NCBI GenBank assembly: GCA_003116975.1
Contig: BGKB01000067.1
Location: forward strand, 1 to 64,000
From: Aurantiochytrium sp. KH105
Taxonomy: Eukaryota > Sar > Bigyra > Thraustochytrida > Thraustochytriidae
Length of the DNA stretch: 64,000 nucleotides
Direction: 5' to 3'
In this document: positions 46,614 to 55,788 of the stretch, piece by piece
Layout: each line of letters opens with the position of its first letter
Position numbering within the stretch: the first letter of the stretch is position 1
Notes under the pieces: model-generated
Database searches by the model: none
The model's input: the letters and a program-made list of their open reading frames with translations, nothing else
What the model was told of the DNA's origin: nothing
Program-made: the position numbers and the translations under genes

Positions 46614-49600
46614 TTAGACCTCGTCAGGAGGGTCCGCGTGGTCGCGGACCTTGGGACGGTGCCACGAAGACTGGTTCGTCTTGCTGTTAAAGTAGTAAGG
46701 AATGTCCCGACCCGTCTCCTCATCGTGGTGCATGTGGCGCTCCCAGTTAAAGAGATCCTCGGGAGGAACAACAAGACGCACAGACTTTTCGCGCGTATCC
46801 TTGGGAATGTGCTGCGAGGCGCGCTCGTGCCGGAGTCTGTCCGTGACGGCGACCATCATTTGCTCCTCGTCGGGAACAGCCGAGTTCTCGGGAGAGAACT
46901 TGACGCAGCACGGACACATACAATGCATGAACTTGGCACACCAAACGACCTTGGTGAGACGAGCGTGTTCCGCATGAACTGCAGCCTCCGTGAACTTGGC
47001 CGCCGACTGCATCTCCTCGCCGAGATCGTCGCCAGTCGACTTGATCGTCGAGCAGAGCACGTGGTGGAGGATCCAGCGTGCCGTGCGGTTTCCGCGCTGA
47101 GCGCACGAGGCGATCGCGCACACAAGACCCACGCAAAAACCAATGCAGCACAGAGCGCCGCCACCGATCATACCGTAGATGGCCAACGTTGGAAGCGTCA
47201 GCTGCACGCCATCGTCATCGGATTCGGCTTGCACAGAGATGCTGACGGTTCCAATGACCTCGTTGTAAATGACGCCATCATATGCGGCGAAGCCATTGGT
47301 GAGATCGACGCCACGCGTCGTGTCGAACACGGTAATGGTGATGGCGTCAGAAATGTCCGCACTTGTGGAGCGGTAGCGGAGAACAGCCAAAACACGGTTG
47401 ATCTCTGACAGGGTGCCCGTCATTCGGACATCCGATGCGCCACTGCTAATGACTCCACCACCACGCTTGTAGACAAACCTGTCCGAGTCCATGACCAGCT
47501 CTTCGCTGATCGAGATGCGACCCTCCGTGTTGCGTACCTGCACAATGGCATCGATAATGCGGGAGTTGGCGTCCGAGTCCGTGAGCTGGATCACCGCGCC
47601 ATTGTCATCTGCAAAGTCGTAATAGGTGTTGCGCACAAGGTTGGTCATCGAAGACACCGGAATCACGATCTCGGGAGCGTCGTTCACGTTGCTCACGTAG
47701 ATGGACGCACCAGACGCAGCGGTACTTTCCAAGCCTTCGGAGTCAATCAGGATCTTGTAGGTGATCTTGATCGGGCATCCAGTCGACGTGCAGAGCTCGC
47801 TAGTCGCATTGCCCATCACGACCTGGTTCAAGTCAGACGTCGTGAATCTGGCATAGCGGTTGGCATACGCACCGGTGCAAAAGGGACCCGTGCAAGTAAA
47901 GGGGTACTCCGTATCACCAATGGCGAGATTGCCGTCCGGGCACAATGACATCGAGTACGCCGTCCCGGAAGAGCATAGGGGCCACGAATCAACCGAGTAG
48001 TAGTTCTCAGCGGGGAGAATGTAAAAGGTTCCGTTAAACTCGACGTTGATATCGAGGGGCACCGTCATGTCCTCGTCCAGAAAGAGCTGGCCTTGGCTTT
48101 CCGGGATCTGCTCAGTCAGCATGAAGGTCATCGTACGGTCGGTGCAGTCCGAGGGGACCGGGTCCTGCTCACAGTAGTTGTCCGTGCCATTCAGCTGGAC
48201 CATGGTCACGTTGTCCTCGATCACAATGAGGTTATCACCAACGTTAGCGTCCAACACAGAGGTGACCGCGGTGCTCACGTTGACCTCGTTCGAGACAGCG
48301 CCAAAAGCATCAGTCACGGTGAACGAAAAAATGGCGTCGCCGAGATCCGATGCGTTGTTCAGCTCAGACGGGCAAGGGTTCTCGAGTGATGGGTCATCCT
48401 CCACAGTCCCGAGACACGCCTCGAAGCAGAGAGTGAACGACTGCACGCCACGCTGAGTGATCGTCTTCGAGTACGGGGAGGTTGTGGCGATGTCACGACC
48501 ATCCGTGATGGCCTGTTCGAGTCCGCCGGTGCAGCCGTCTGTCTCGTCCGGTTCGTAAAGGCGACCGAGGGGAGACGAAGAACTGGACTCATATCCTGGA
48601 GTGTAGACAGTAAACGTCTTTGCGGCACCATACAAGCTGCACGATGTCAGACGGTAGGACTCGGTAAAGCCAGAAATCGGGCAATCCTGATCGTATCCAG
48701 AAAAGGTGATTTCCGAATAGGTGCTCTGCGAAGTGTAATCCGTCCACGAGGAATTTGTAAGAGCCTCCGGGTCGTCATTCATGGGGTCGACACCCATGGC
48801 CACAGTAACGTTTTCAAGAGCGTAAGCATCGTACACGTCAACAGCACTGAACAAAAGATCCGTACCGAGACCAAATGTATCGGGTAACGCAGCAAAGGTT
48901 ACGGTAGACGTGATCGTCTGAGGAAGATCCGCCGTCAGATTCACTGCAGTGCCATCAATGGTCACGCTTGCTCCGATCACGCTGCCACTAGTGTCAGAGC
49001 CAGTCAACACCATGGATGGAGCGTCCTGAGAAGAGCGACTGACATCCACATCGTATACGAAATCACTCAGATCAAGCACCGTGCCAGTAGCGTCCTCATC
49101 AACATCAAGCTGACCTGTAGTCGCGCTCGTCACCACAGGCGCAGAGTTCGGAAGACCGGCGGCGTAATTTGCTTCTGCGTTTGCTTGCGAGAAGGGGGTA
49201 TCGTGCAGAGCGAAAAAGAGAATGTCACCAGCGAAGGATACGAACTCAGTGTTGTAGGTGTCTGCGAGGATGATTGGCGAGGATCCGAGACGAAGATAGC
49301 TGTCCGCGAGAAGCGTTTCAGGAAACTCCATGTCAGCACTAAGTCTTTTACCAGAAGTAACACCATCAGCAGATGACGTGAAATAACCAGGCATCGGTTT
49401 AACATCCCCAGAGACAGCCTCCTCTTTCGTAATGACAATGTGGTAATAGTTTCCGTAGGCGATGCCAACGTCCACTGGGTAGCTTTGTGAGTTACTGAGT
49501 ACACTGTACGCAGAAGCCGTGTATTCAGTCTGGTCCACGCTAGCGTAATAAGACACAAAAATCGTAGATGATGTTGACGTCATCTGAAGATAGATTTGAA

Positions 49601-50183
49601 TGCTGAAGTCAACTCCCACGGCATAGTCGTAAGAATCTCCAGCCGTGAAAGATGCATTCGGGCCAATCTCCATCAACAAATATTTGACAGTTTCACCGGT
49701 AGCTAGGTCAGCTCCCGATTTGAAATCCTCTGATGGTTGAATCCAAAATTCAAAGGTAAATCCACCAGAACCCCTTGCAAACACAGTATCAAGACTCTCC
49801 ACTGTTCCGCCAGACACGATCTCATCAGGTACTTCGACCGCGGGCGAGGTAGTTTGGTAGCTGATTCCCTGAAAATGGGCACCATTGTACGCAATAGGAA
49901 ACTCATATGACGTGCCGCTATCAGTGTATGAAGGGCACTTTTCATCGCTCGTCCAGCTAGACGCATAGCTCATGCCGCCAATGAGGTCATCCGACACCGC
50001 ATCAGTGAAGGCGTTGTCGGCGCATTCGCTCTGCTGAAAGGTGTACATAACAACAGGTGACCCAACCCTGTCCGTGTTGAACGAAGCAGGCTCAAAGGTT
50101 TCCACTGCGCCTTCAACAACAGCAGCGCTGGTGGCCAGCGCGGCCACGATGGCCAGCACGGCCTTCGACATCTTCATCAACAT
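46614..50183 (-). CDS. Large single-pass surface protein with LamG-like ectodomain and cytosolic WW domain
   Basis: The first ATG in frame (50181-50183) gives 1189 residues; two more ATGs lie within the next twelve nucleotides. The frame upstream is Arg-rich leader without ATG. Order: signal peptide (MSKAVLAIVAALATSAAVVEG); a concanavalin/LamG-like domain (about 30-350; GGFTFEFWIQPSED, YGNYYHIVITKEE and ILFFALHDTPFSQANAEANY); and repeated beta-rich segments that recall cadherin-like/bacterial Ig-like modules with acidic NDDPE, NDAPE and DSDANS-type motifs (to about 1020). A transmembrane helix follows (GMIGGGALCCIGFCVGLVCAIASC), then a cytosolic tail with a Cys cluster (FMHCMCPCCVKF) and a C-terminal WW domain (WERHMHHDEETGRD, YYFNSKTNQSSWHRP). 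The architecture suggests an adhesion or recognition protein that binds proline-rich cytosolic partners. Confidence 0.8.
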   Translation of the reverse strand: MLMKMSKAVLAIVAALATSAAVVEGAVETFEPASFNTDRVGSPVVMYTFQQSECADNAFTDAVSDDLIGGMSYASSWTSDEKCPSYTDSGTSYEFPIAYNGAHFQGISYQTTSPAVEVPDEIVSGGTVESLDTVFARGSGGFTFEFWIQPSEDFKSGADLATGETVKYLLMEIGPNASFTAGDSYDYAVGVDFSIQIYLQMTSTSSTIFVSYYASVDQTEYTASAYSVLSNSQSYPVDVGIAYGNYYHIVITKEEAVSGDVKPMPGYFTSSADGVTSGKRLSADMEFPETLLADSYLRLGSSPIILADTYNTEFVSFAGDILFFALHDTPFSQANAEANYAAGLPNSAPVVTSATTGQLDVDEDATGTVLDLSDFVYDVDVSRSSQDAPSMVLTGSDTSGSVIGASVTIDGTAVNLTADLPQTITSTVTFAALPDTFGLGTDLLFSAVDVYDAYALENVTVAMGVDPMNDDPEALTNSSWTDYTSQSTYSEITFSGYDQDCPISGFTESYRLTSCSLYGAAKTFTVYTPGYESSSSSPLGRLYEPDETDGCTGGLEQAITDGRDIATTSPYSKTITQRGVQSFTLCFEACLGTVEDDPSLENPCPSELNNASDLGDAIFSFTVTDAFGAVSNEVNVSTAVTSVLDANVGDNLIVIEDNVTMVQLNGTDNYCEQDPVPSDCTDRTMTFMLTEQIPESQGQLFLDEDMTVPLDINVEFNGTFYILPAENYYSVDSWPLCSSGTAYSMSLCPDGNLAIGDTEYPFTCTGPFCTGAYANRYARFTTSDLNQVVMGNATSELCTSTGCPIKITYKILIDSEGLESTAASGASIYVSNVNDAPEIVIPVSSMTNLVRNTYYDFADDNGAVIQLTDSDANSRIIDAIVQVRNTEGRISISEELVMDSDRFVYKRGGGVISSGASDVRMTGTLSEINRVLAVLRYRSTSADISDAITITVFDTTRGVDLTNGFAAYDGVIYNEVIGTVSISVQAESDDDGVQLTLPTLAIYGMIGGGALCCIGFCVGLVCAIASCAQRGNRTARWILHHVLCSTIKSTGDDLGEEMQSAAKFTEAAVHAEHARLTKVVWCAKFMHCMCPCCVKFSPENSAVPDEEQMMVAVTDRLRHERASQHIPKDTREKSVRLVVPPEDLFNWERHMHHDEETGRDIPYYFNSKTNQSSWHRPKVRDHADPPDEV

Positions 50184-52552
50184 CTGCTCTCCGTTCGTAC
50201 AGACGCTCCTCTTCCGCTTCTGCTCGCGATCTCGCGCACGAACACGCTCTGCCGCGCACTCAGATCGACCTTCCGGCGGGCGTGCGACGCGAGCGAGCGT
50301 CTCCGCTCCCTCGCTCGCGCGTACCGTCTGTCGAGGGCGTGCGACGCGGGCGCGTGCACGCTTTGCGGCTTTGCTGCCTCCTTCTGCCGCCCTTCTCTGC
50401 TTCTTCCTGCCTCTCTCTCCTTCTCGCCTTATGCAAATCGGCCCGATACGTCGGCGCGCGCGTGTGCACACTCTACAATGTTCCGAATTATTCCGCGACT
50501 GCACACATGGGTCTAATCTGTGACTCTATGAGTCATTTTTCGCCTTCCTTTGGAAACACACCTCAGTATTAAGGTACAGCCATGCACGTGCCACGGCTTA
50601 AAAGTTTTGTATGCCCCCATGCAAGGTAAGCTGAGTTTGTCCGAGAGGAGGGACGTGCGAGTGTGCGCTCCGTATTTTTGGATCTGCGACAGACATGCTT
50701 GCCTAAACTGGATATCCTGGCCACTACAACTACTTCTACTTCTACCTACCGCTTGCGGCCCGGCCCTCGCGCGTAGGGAAGCTCGGTAGCTTAGGCTTAG
50801 GCCTGCCTAGGCCTGCTACTATACATTGTTGGCGGCCAGCTGGCTGTGAATTCTCAAGCAGTCGAAGCTAGTTAGCCCTGGGAGAGAGAAGGGCAGCAGC
50901 AGCAGCAGGTCGACGGCGGCCCACTCAGTTTATATGCAATGTCGGTCCCGGTGTCTTCCAATCCGTGTCTCAGGGAATGGGCGGGTGGACTCGAGCGCCG
51001 TCATCAAACCAAACGCTCGAGTCGCGCAGCCTCTCTAGAGACACTTTCCAGGGTCATCGCGAGCGGACCCGGACCTCCGAAAAGTTTAGAGGAAGTATAG
51101 AGGCGCGCGGAAAACGCAAGCACAAGCTTTGCTGCACCAGGGGCACCCATCGCGTCTGTTTCTTTCTTACTGTTAGGCGACAAGCTCTGCAGCCTGCAGC
51201 TGGTGCTACAGCTGCAGCACTGCACAGCCGCCTCTGCAGGCTTGTCTGCACTTCAGACCACCTCCTACCTTTTACGGCTGGCTGTCAAAAGGCCGCGTCG
51301 CTGCCCGTGCACACGGCCAACGAGCAGACGCATGAGAGAGAGAGATCAAGGTGATGACGACTGCTTGTCAATCGGTCTGGTCATGAGAAAGCAGCAGCAG
51401 CAGCAGCAGCAAGAGAGGCGGCGGCAACAGCAGAGAGTCTGCCATGTCTGTTGTGTTTGCGGTTACTATACACTTGGTTGATGCACCTGTCTGCGAAGTA
51501 GCCAGTGGCACGCGAAGCCTTGCGAACCATGCCAGCCTTTGTGCCCTCCTCCCATGTGCACACCTGCAGCAGGGAACGAACGATGCGCAGGCGCTAATTG
51601 CCCAGGTCTTCTTTAAGGAGTCGGAGAAAGGCTCGGGAGGTCGAGCGGATCATTCGGGCGAGCACTGGTCATCGGCAGCCAGATAGCGCTTGAGAGGATG
51701 AATTGGGCTAAGCAACATTGGGTTACTGATGAGTACAAGGCGTGCCGCCAACCGCAACGTGCTCACTTTCGACAGCAGTTCTTCGTGAAATAAAATCCGT
51801 AAAGCTTGGTATCCGTTCACCATGGCAGGAAAATCAATGAAATCTGCCGCACTTGGGTGAACAAAGGACCACATCGTTTCTTGTAAAGCCGCGAACAAAG
51901 CGTCGGCGAACACAGGGTGGTAAAAGTGAGAAAGAAAGCAGAAAACAGCTTTTCTGGACTTGCCGAGTTCAACGATGCTTGCCGTGCCTTTAAAGGTTAC
52001 CAACTTCTGTTGCTCGTTGGCCATGATAGAGCAAGCAATACCGCGGAGTGAGAAAATAGTAGCAAGACACGGACTGGCCGAGTTCAACATTGCTTCTCTG
52101 GACCAACGATACCTTTTCTATTTCCCGTTGAGCACGGTGAACGACAGCGAACGACAGCGAACAACGCAAGCCTATAATTTTCTTCTTTTCGCAGATAGAG
52201 CTTTTGCTGAATCTAGCAGTGGATTTCTTCGGACTTTCGTCAGGCCCTCGTTCGAGAAAGCAATCCTTCTCGCTCATTTGCTTCCTGCGCATGTAAGCTA
52301 CTCGGTCAAGAGTCTGCGGAAAGACCCGTTTGGTCAAGAAGCGGTCAAGAGTACGTCGTGGAGCATGTCATGTCGCCGCCAGCCACAGGCAAGCTTCATG
52401 CGTGAAAGCGACCTGTTCATGAATTCTAATGTAAATGCAACAAAAAACAAACATAAAAATGAAAACCCGACCAAGGTGGAGAGCAACCTTCATGCCAATG
52501 TGATCAGGCTAAGATTGAACAACAGTACAAACAAAATGTGATAACGAATTCA
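50184..52552. other. Long intergenic region with weak open frames
   Basis: This stretch lies upstream of the WW-domain surface gene (-) and downstream of the small Cys-rich gene (-). It includes (AGC)n runs near 50895-50910 and 51391-51412, short CCTAGG-type repeats near 50790-50820 and an AT-richer part (51690-52540) with overlapping ORFs on both strands. Confidence 0.5.
51650..52090 (-). CDS. Hypothetical 146-residue reading frame
   Basis: ATG (52088-52090) to stop, 146 residues, in a locally AT-richer stretch. The peptide is moderately hydrophobic and protein-like (FLSHFYHPVFADALFAALQE, MVNGYQALRILFHEELLSKV) but I recognise no family. A plus-strand frame overlaps it (51960-52541), and one of the two is likely a shadow. 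It has no homologue I can name and no expression evidence. Confidence 0.25.
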   Translation of the reverse strand: MLNSASPCLATIFSLRGIACSIMANEQQKLVTFKGTASIVELGKSRKAVFCFLSHFYHPVFADALFAALQETMWSFVHPSAADFIDFPAMVNGYQALRILFHEELLSKVSTLRLAARLVLISNPMLLSPIHPLKRYLAADDQCSPE

Positions 52553-53218
52553 TCAAAAAGAGAGCATGACCGTGGCGACAATCATGAGAACGATGCTCAT
52601 GACCGCACGCGTGGCGGGGCTGTTGAAAAGATCAGACGATGTACCGCCCACGTGTCCGCACTCGCCGTCAGTGTAGTACGCGTCGGTGCAGTTGGTGCCA
52701 GTCTCATCAGTGTGGTTGCAGCCGCCACAGCAATGGCAGCATCCCGCGCCGTCACCAAAGGGCGAAGATGAGACAAAGCCCGGCTCGTACCAGCCAAAGC
52801 GGTACTCGGTGTCGGTGTTTCCAGAAAGGCAAGTTGCCTCGTCGACCGCGCAGTACACCTCATGCGTGGTCGAGTCGTAGCAGGAGCCAGCACTCTCGCC
52901 AGGGCCAACCTCGCATTCGCCGTTGATCCGGTTATCCTTGTACAGGTCGCACGATCCGTCGTCGGGTTCAGCGCTTTCATCACAGCCTTCGCAGCACAAG
53001 CAGCAGTCATTGAGGGTGGAGCCTTCTTCGTACCAATAAGCAATCGGGGTCTCGCCATCCGTGTTGCTTGCAAGACACGTGGCCTCTGAGACGCCACAAG
53101 TGACTTGATGTGTAGTAAGACTGTAGCACGCATCACCGGCAGAGCCATCTTGAGCGTTCACCATGCCGCATCCGCCTGCCACGGCGAGGACAGCCGCAAA
53201 TGCAAGTCGAGCCATCAT
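52553..53218 (-). CDS. Small secreted, GPI-type protein with two Cys-rich repeats
   Basis: The first in-frame ATG (53216-53218; another follows at once) gives 221 residues. Signal peptide: ARLAFAAVLAVAGGCGMVNA. Two tandem modules follow, with the cysteine pattern C-x9-C-x6-C-x(23 or 29)-CC-x-CC-x2-C-x(9 or 10)-C. Module 1 starts CYSLTTHQVTCGVSEATC and module 2 starts CYDSTTHEVYCAVDEATC; both have a WYE motif before the CC-x-CC knot. The C-terminus ends in a hydrophobic helix (AVMSIVLMIVATVMLSF) after a Ser-rich linker, as in GPI-anchored proteins. The CC-x-CC cores look disulfide-bonded and extracellular. I cannot name the domain. The leader has a (CAAGAA)n repeat in sense. Confidence 0.8.
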   Translation of the reverse strand: MMARLAFAAVLAVAGGCGMVNAQDGSAGDACYSLTTHQVTCGVSEATCLASNTDGETPIAYWYEEGSTLNDCCLCCEGCDESAEPDDGSCDLYKDNRINGECEVGPGESAGSCYDSTTHEVYCAVDEATCLSGNTDTEYRFGWYEPGFVSSSPFGDGAGCCHCCGGCNHTDETGTNCTDAYYTDGECGHVGGTSSDLFNSPATRAVMSIVLMIVATVMLSF

Positions 53219-53245
53219 CTCCACTCACGCCAAGGTCGTCGTGCT

Positions 53246-53285
53246 TCTTCTTGTTCTTGTTCTTGTTCTTGTTCTTGTTCTTGTG
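53246..53285. repeat. (TTCTTG)n microsatellite in the Cys-rich gene leader
   Basis: About six TTCTTG-type units. In the sense of the minus-strand gene it reads (CAAGAA)n, about 30-70 nt before its ATG. Confidence 0.85.
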
Positions 53286-53399
53286 TTCTCTTGTGGATAG
53301 TCTAGATCACCTTGTCGCGTTTGGGATTTGCTTACCTGCTAGACCGTCGCACAGAGAGGCCAATCTGCGCTTGTGCCGCGCCGCCTCCGGAGCTCGGAA

Positions 53400-54458
53400 G
53401 CGGCTCAGCGCGTTCGAGGCCAGCGGCACGCGCTGCGTGGATTTGGAAGCGCCGTTCACGGTCTGCGCTGCGGTCTCTGTGGTCCCTCTCGCCACATTCT
53501 ACCTAGGCAGTCTGCCTGTGGCAGTGGCGCGCTTGGACAACCTGCGCACGTCGGCGTCGCCACGTCTCGGGACGCGTACGCGCAGCAGCCTGCGGTGCGA
53601 GGGCCGAGCCGCGACCGCGACCGCGTTGCCATCGGCCAACTCGCTCGCGGCGCCGGGGCCAACCATTTCGTTTCATTTCAATTCATTTCGCCTGCGGACT
53701 CGAGACGCGCTGAGGTCGTGAGGAGCTCTTTCGAAGATAAAGCAGCTGTAGCAGCGGCAGTAGCTTGGCATCCCGGTCGCGGGCTCAAGCAGCTCCTTGG
53801 GCTCCAAGAGCAGATCATTGGCGATGATGATGATGTTGATGATGAAGTTGAGGAGCTTGTCGCTTGAGCTCTACCGACGTCGGGCTCGCGTGAATGGACC
53901 CTCGTCGCAGCCCTTCGCGCAGGTAAGAGCTTGTGCGCACACTCATCGCGAGGGGAGCCCGACTTTGTTGGAATCCATTCCCACCCGCCCATTACACCCA
54001 GCTGCGGCGCGGGCCTTGGGTGAGTTCTTCGGCGGTCGACCATCTCGTCGCCGCAAGCTCGCGCTGCGAGAGCAACGGCGGTGGCGGCGGCATTGTCGTC
54101 TCCGAGAAATCTTGCTGACGCAGCATCATCATGAGATCGAGCGACCTGTGAAGGTAAAATTTGAGGTGGTGAGCTCGGATTCCCGGTGGTCCATCGCCTC
54201 ACAGCGACTAATCGATTCTTCACGACGGAGACGCTTTCCGCCACGCAGCAGCTGCAGCTTGTAGCTTCTGTCCTGGATGCAGCCGCCACGGCTCGGAGTG
54301 AGCGTGATCGGAGGCTGGAGCGGAGACGACAGCGCGTGGCGAGCGCGGCCTCGGCCAAGCCTTGGACGGTCCTGGCGCAGCACGTGCAGCCTTTGAGCCC
54401 GATGAATCTACGGAAAGAAGACGAGAGGACGGCCTCCAACCACGTATTTTCCCCATGA
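53400..54458 (+). CDS. Possible multi-exon gene of unknown product (exon joins not resolved)
   Basis: Segments that look coding on the plus strand: about 53400-53650 (contains SAFEASGTRCVDLEAPFTVC and VPLATFYLGSLPVAVARLDN), about 53710-53922 (contains ELYRRRARVNGPSSQPFAQ before a GTAAGA donor), about 54030-54155 (LALREQRRWRRHCRLREILL, HHHEIERPVK before GTAAAA) and 54213-54458 (TNRFFTTETLSATQQLQLVA, ending SNHVFSP and a stop). They lie in different frames and need introns. The last segment has an acceptor-like CTCACAG before it. I could not join them in one frame, so start, exon count and product are open. No family is recognised. A competing minus-strand open frame (53678-54463) is more Ser/Arg-rich and looks like a shadow. 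Confidence 0.3.
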
Positions 54459-55788
54459 GACATAACAAATCAAACACACAAACAAGCAAACGGTGTGCGC
54501 CCTTCGTGCGGCCGCGGCGCCGTGGTCCCGCAGGCGCGCGCCGGCACGCTCTCGGCAGCGAAGACTCTCACGGTGTGGGGGGACCCGCGGTGCACGGCCA
54601 CCCCTTTGCTCAGTAGCCGCCGCCACCCCGCCGCCCACAGTGACTACCCAAGCGCGGCTGCAGGCTTCCCAGCCGCGTGGCCGCCCGTGCATGCACGTGC
54701 AGGTGCGGGGCGGTCGGGGCCGGGCTGGGGGCTGACTGTGGGCAGGTGGCTTGGGATTGCAGGGGATGGAATTCAGGGGAGCGAAGTTTGCGAATACGGA
54801 GCGCCGCGTCTCAAGACGCCCGCGCGAGCACCTTTTCCTCTGTCCAAGCTCCGTCCGTTCCGCCGTGCCAGTAGCAGAGCGCGGCTGCGGTCGGAGTCAT
54901 CGTCATCGGTATCATCGGCGTCGTCGTGATCGTCGTCGATGGTTTTGCTCAAGGAAATGGTCGGTCGTCGTGCTCCTCGCGCTCGAGCAGCCGGAGTCGG
55001 ACTTCTTGGCGGCTGCGGCGGCTTGCGCCAGCGGCTTGCGCGCGGGAGACGACGACTGCGGCGCCGACAGCGATGAGAACAAATGATCGATCGATCGATC
55101 AGCGCGAGAGCGCGAGCACCCAGCGCGGAACCTCTTTCAAGAAAGAGCAGTCTCGATCCGATTGTGACCGATTGCGATCGTGGACTCCGGTGTCACAGTT
55201 GCACGGGCCGCGTCGGGGCCTAAACAAACAGAAACGCAAGGTGGCAGCGGCAGCAGCGGAAGTAAACGGAGCTAGTCCAGTCAGGACACGACACGGCTGG
55301 CGCGCGGCTCGAGGCTGCAGGGCTGAATCGCGCCGACACGGAAGCGTCTCGATCGAGGCTGCTGCACGGCTTGCACAGCTCGAGAGACCAACTTTGTTGG
55401 AGGCGCGGACACAAAGGCCCGCAAGAACGACCAGAAAGCGACGTGCAGCACGTGCAAGCGCGCGCGCACGTGCACGCCGAGGTGACTCTGCGGCGACTTA
55501 GGTGCGGGTCTCGACAAGCTCGAGATTGCGGACTGTGGACAACGGAAGCTGACCTCATTCATTCATTTCCAGTCTTTTGACTTTGCAGCTAGCTCCGACC
55601 GGCTCCGCGGCAGAGATCTGCCAACTTACCACAGAGTGTCGAAAAACGTGATCCAGTCAAGACATCCGAAGCTTTCCTTGCCAGCAAACACGAAACGCAT
55701 CGCCGCAAGAATACAGCTGCCCCCCCTTGCCTTCGGGAAAAGGCGCGAGCTGCAATAAGCCCATCAATCAACCCAGGCACCCACCAGG

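Larger units (their letters stand above)
53219..55788. other. Region probably holding an unresolved plus-strand gene, then low-complexity DNA
   Basis: Between about 53400 and 54460 several plus-strand segments read as protein with GC-rich third positions, a donor-like GTAAGA at 53923 and an acceptor-like CAG ending at 54001. From 54460 to 55788 I see only low-complexity DNA, including (GATC)n near 55083-55098 and (GCGC)n patches; this part also serves as the MFS promoter. Confidence 0.4.
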
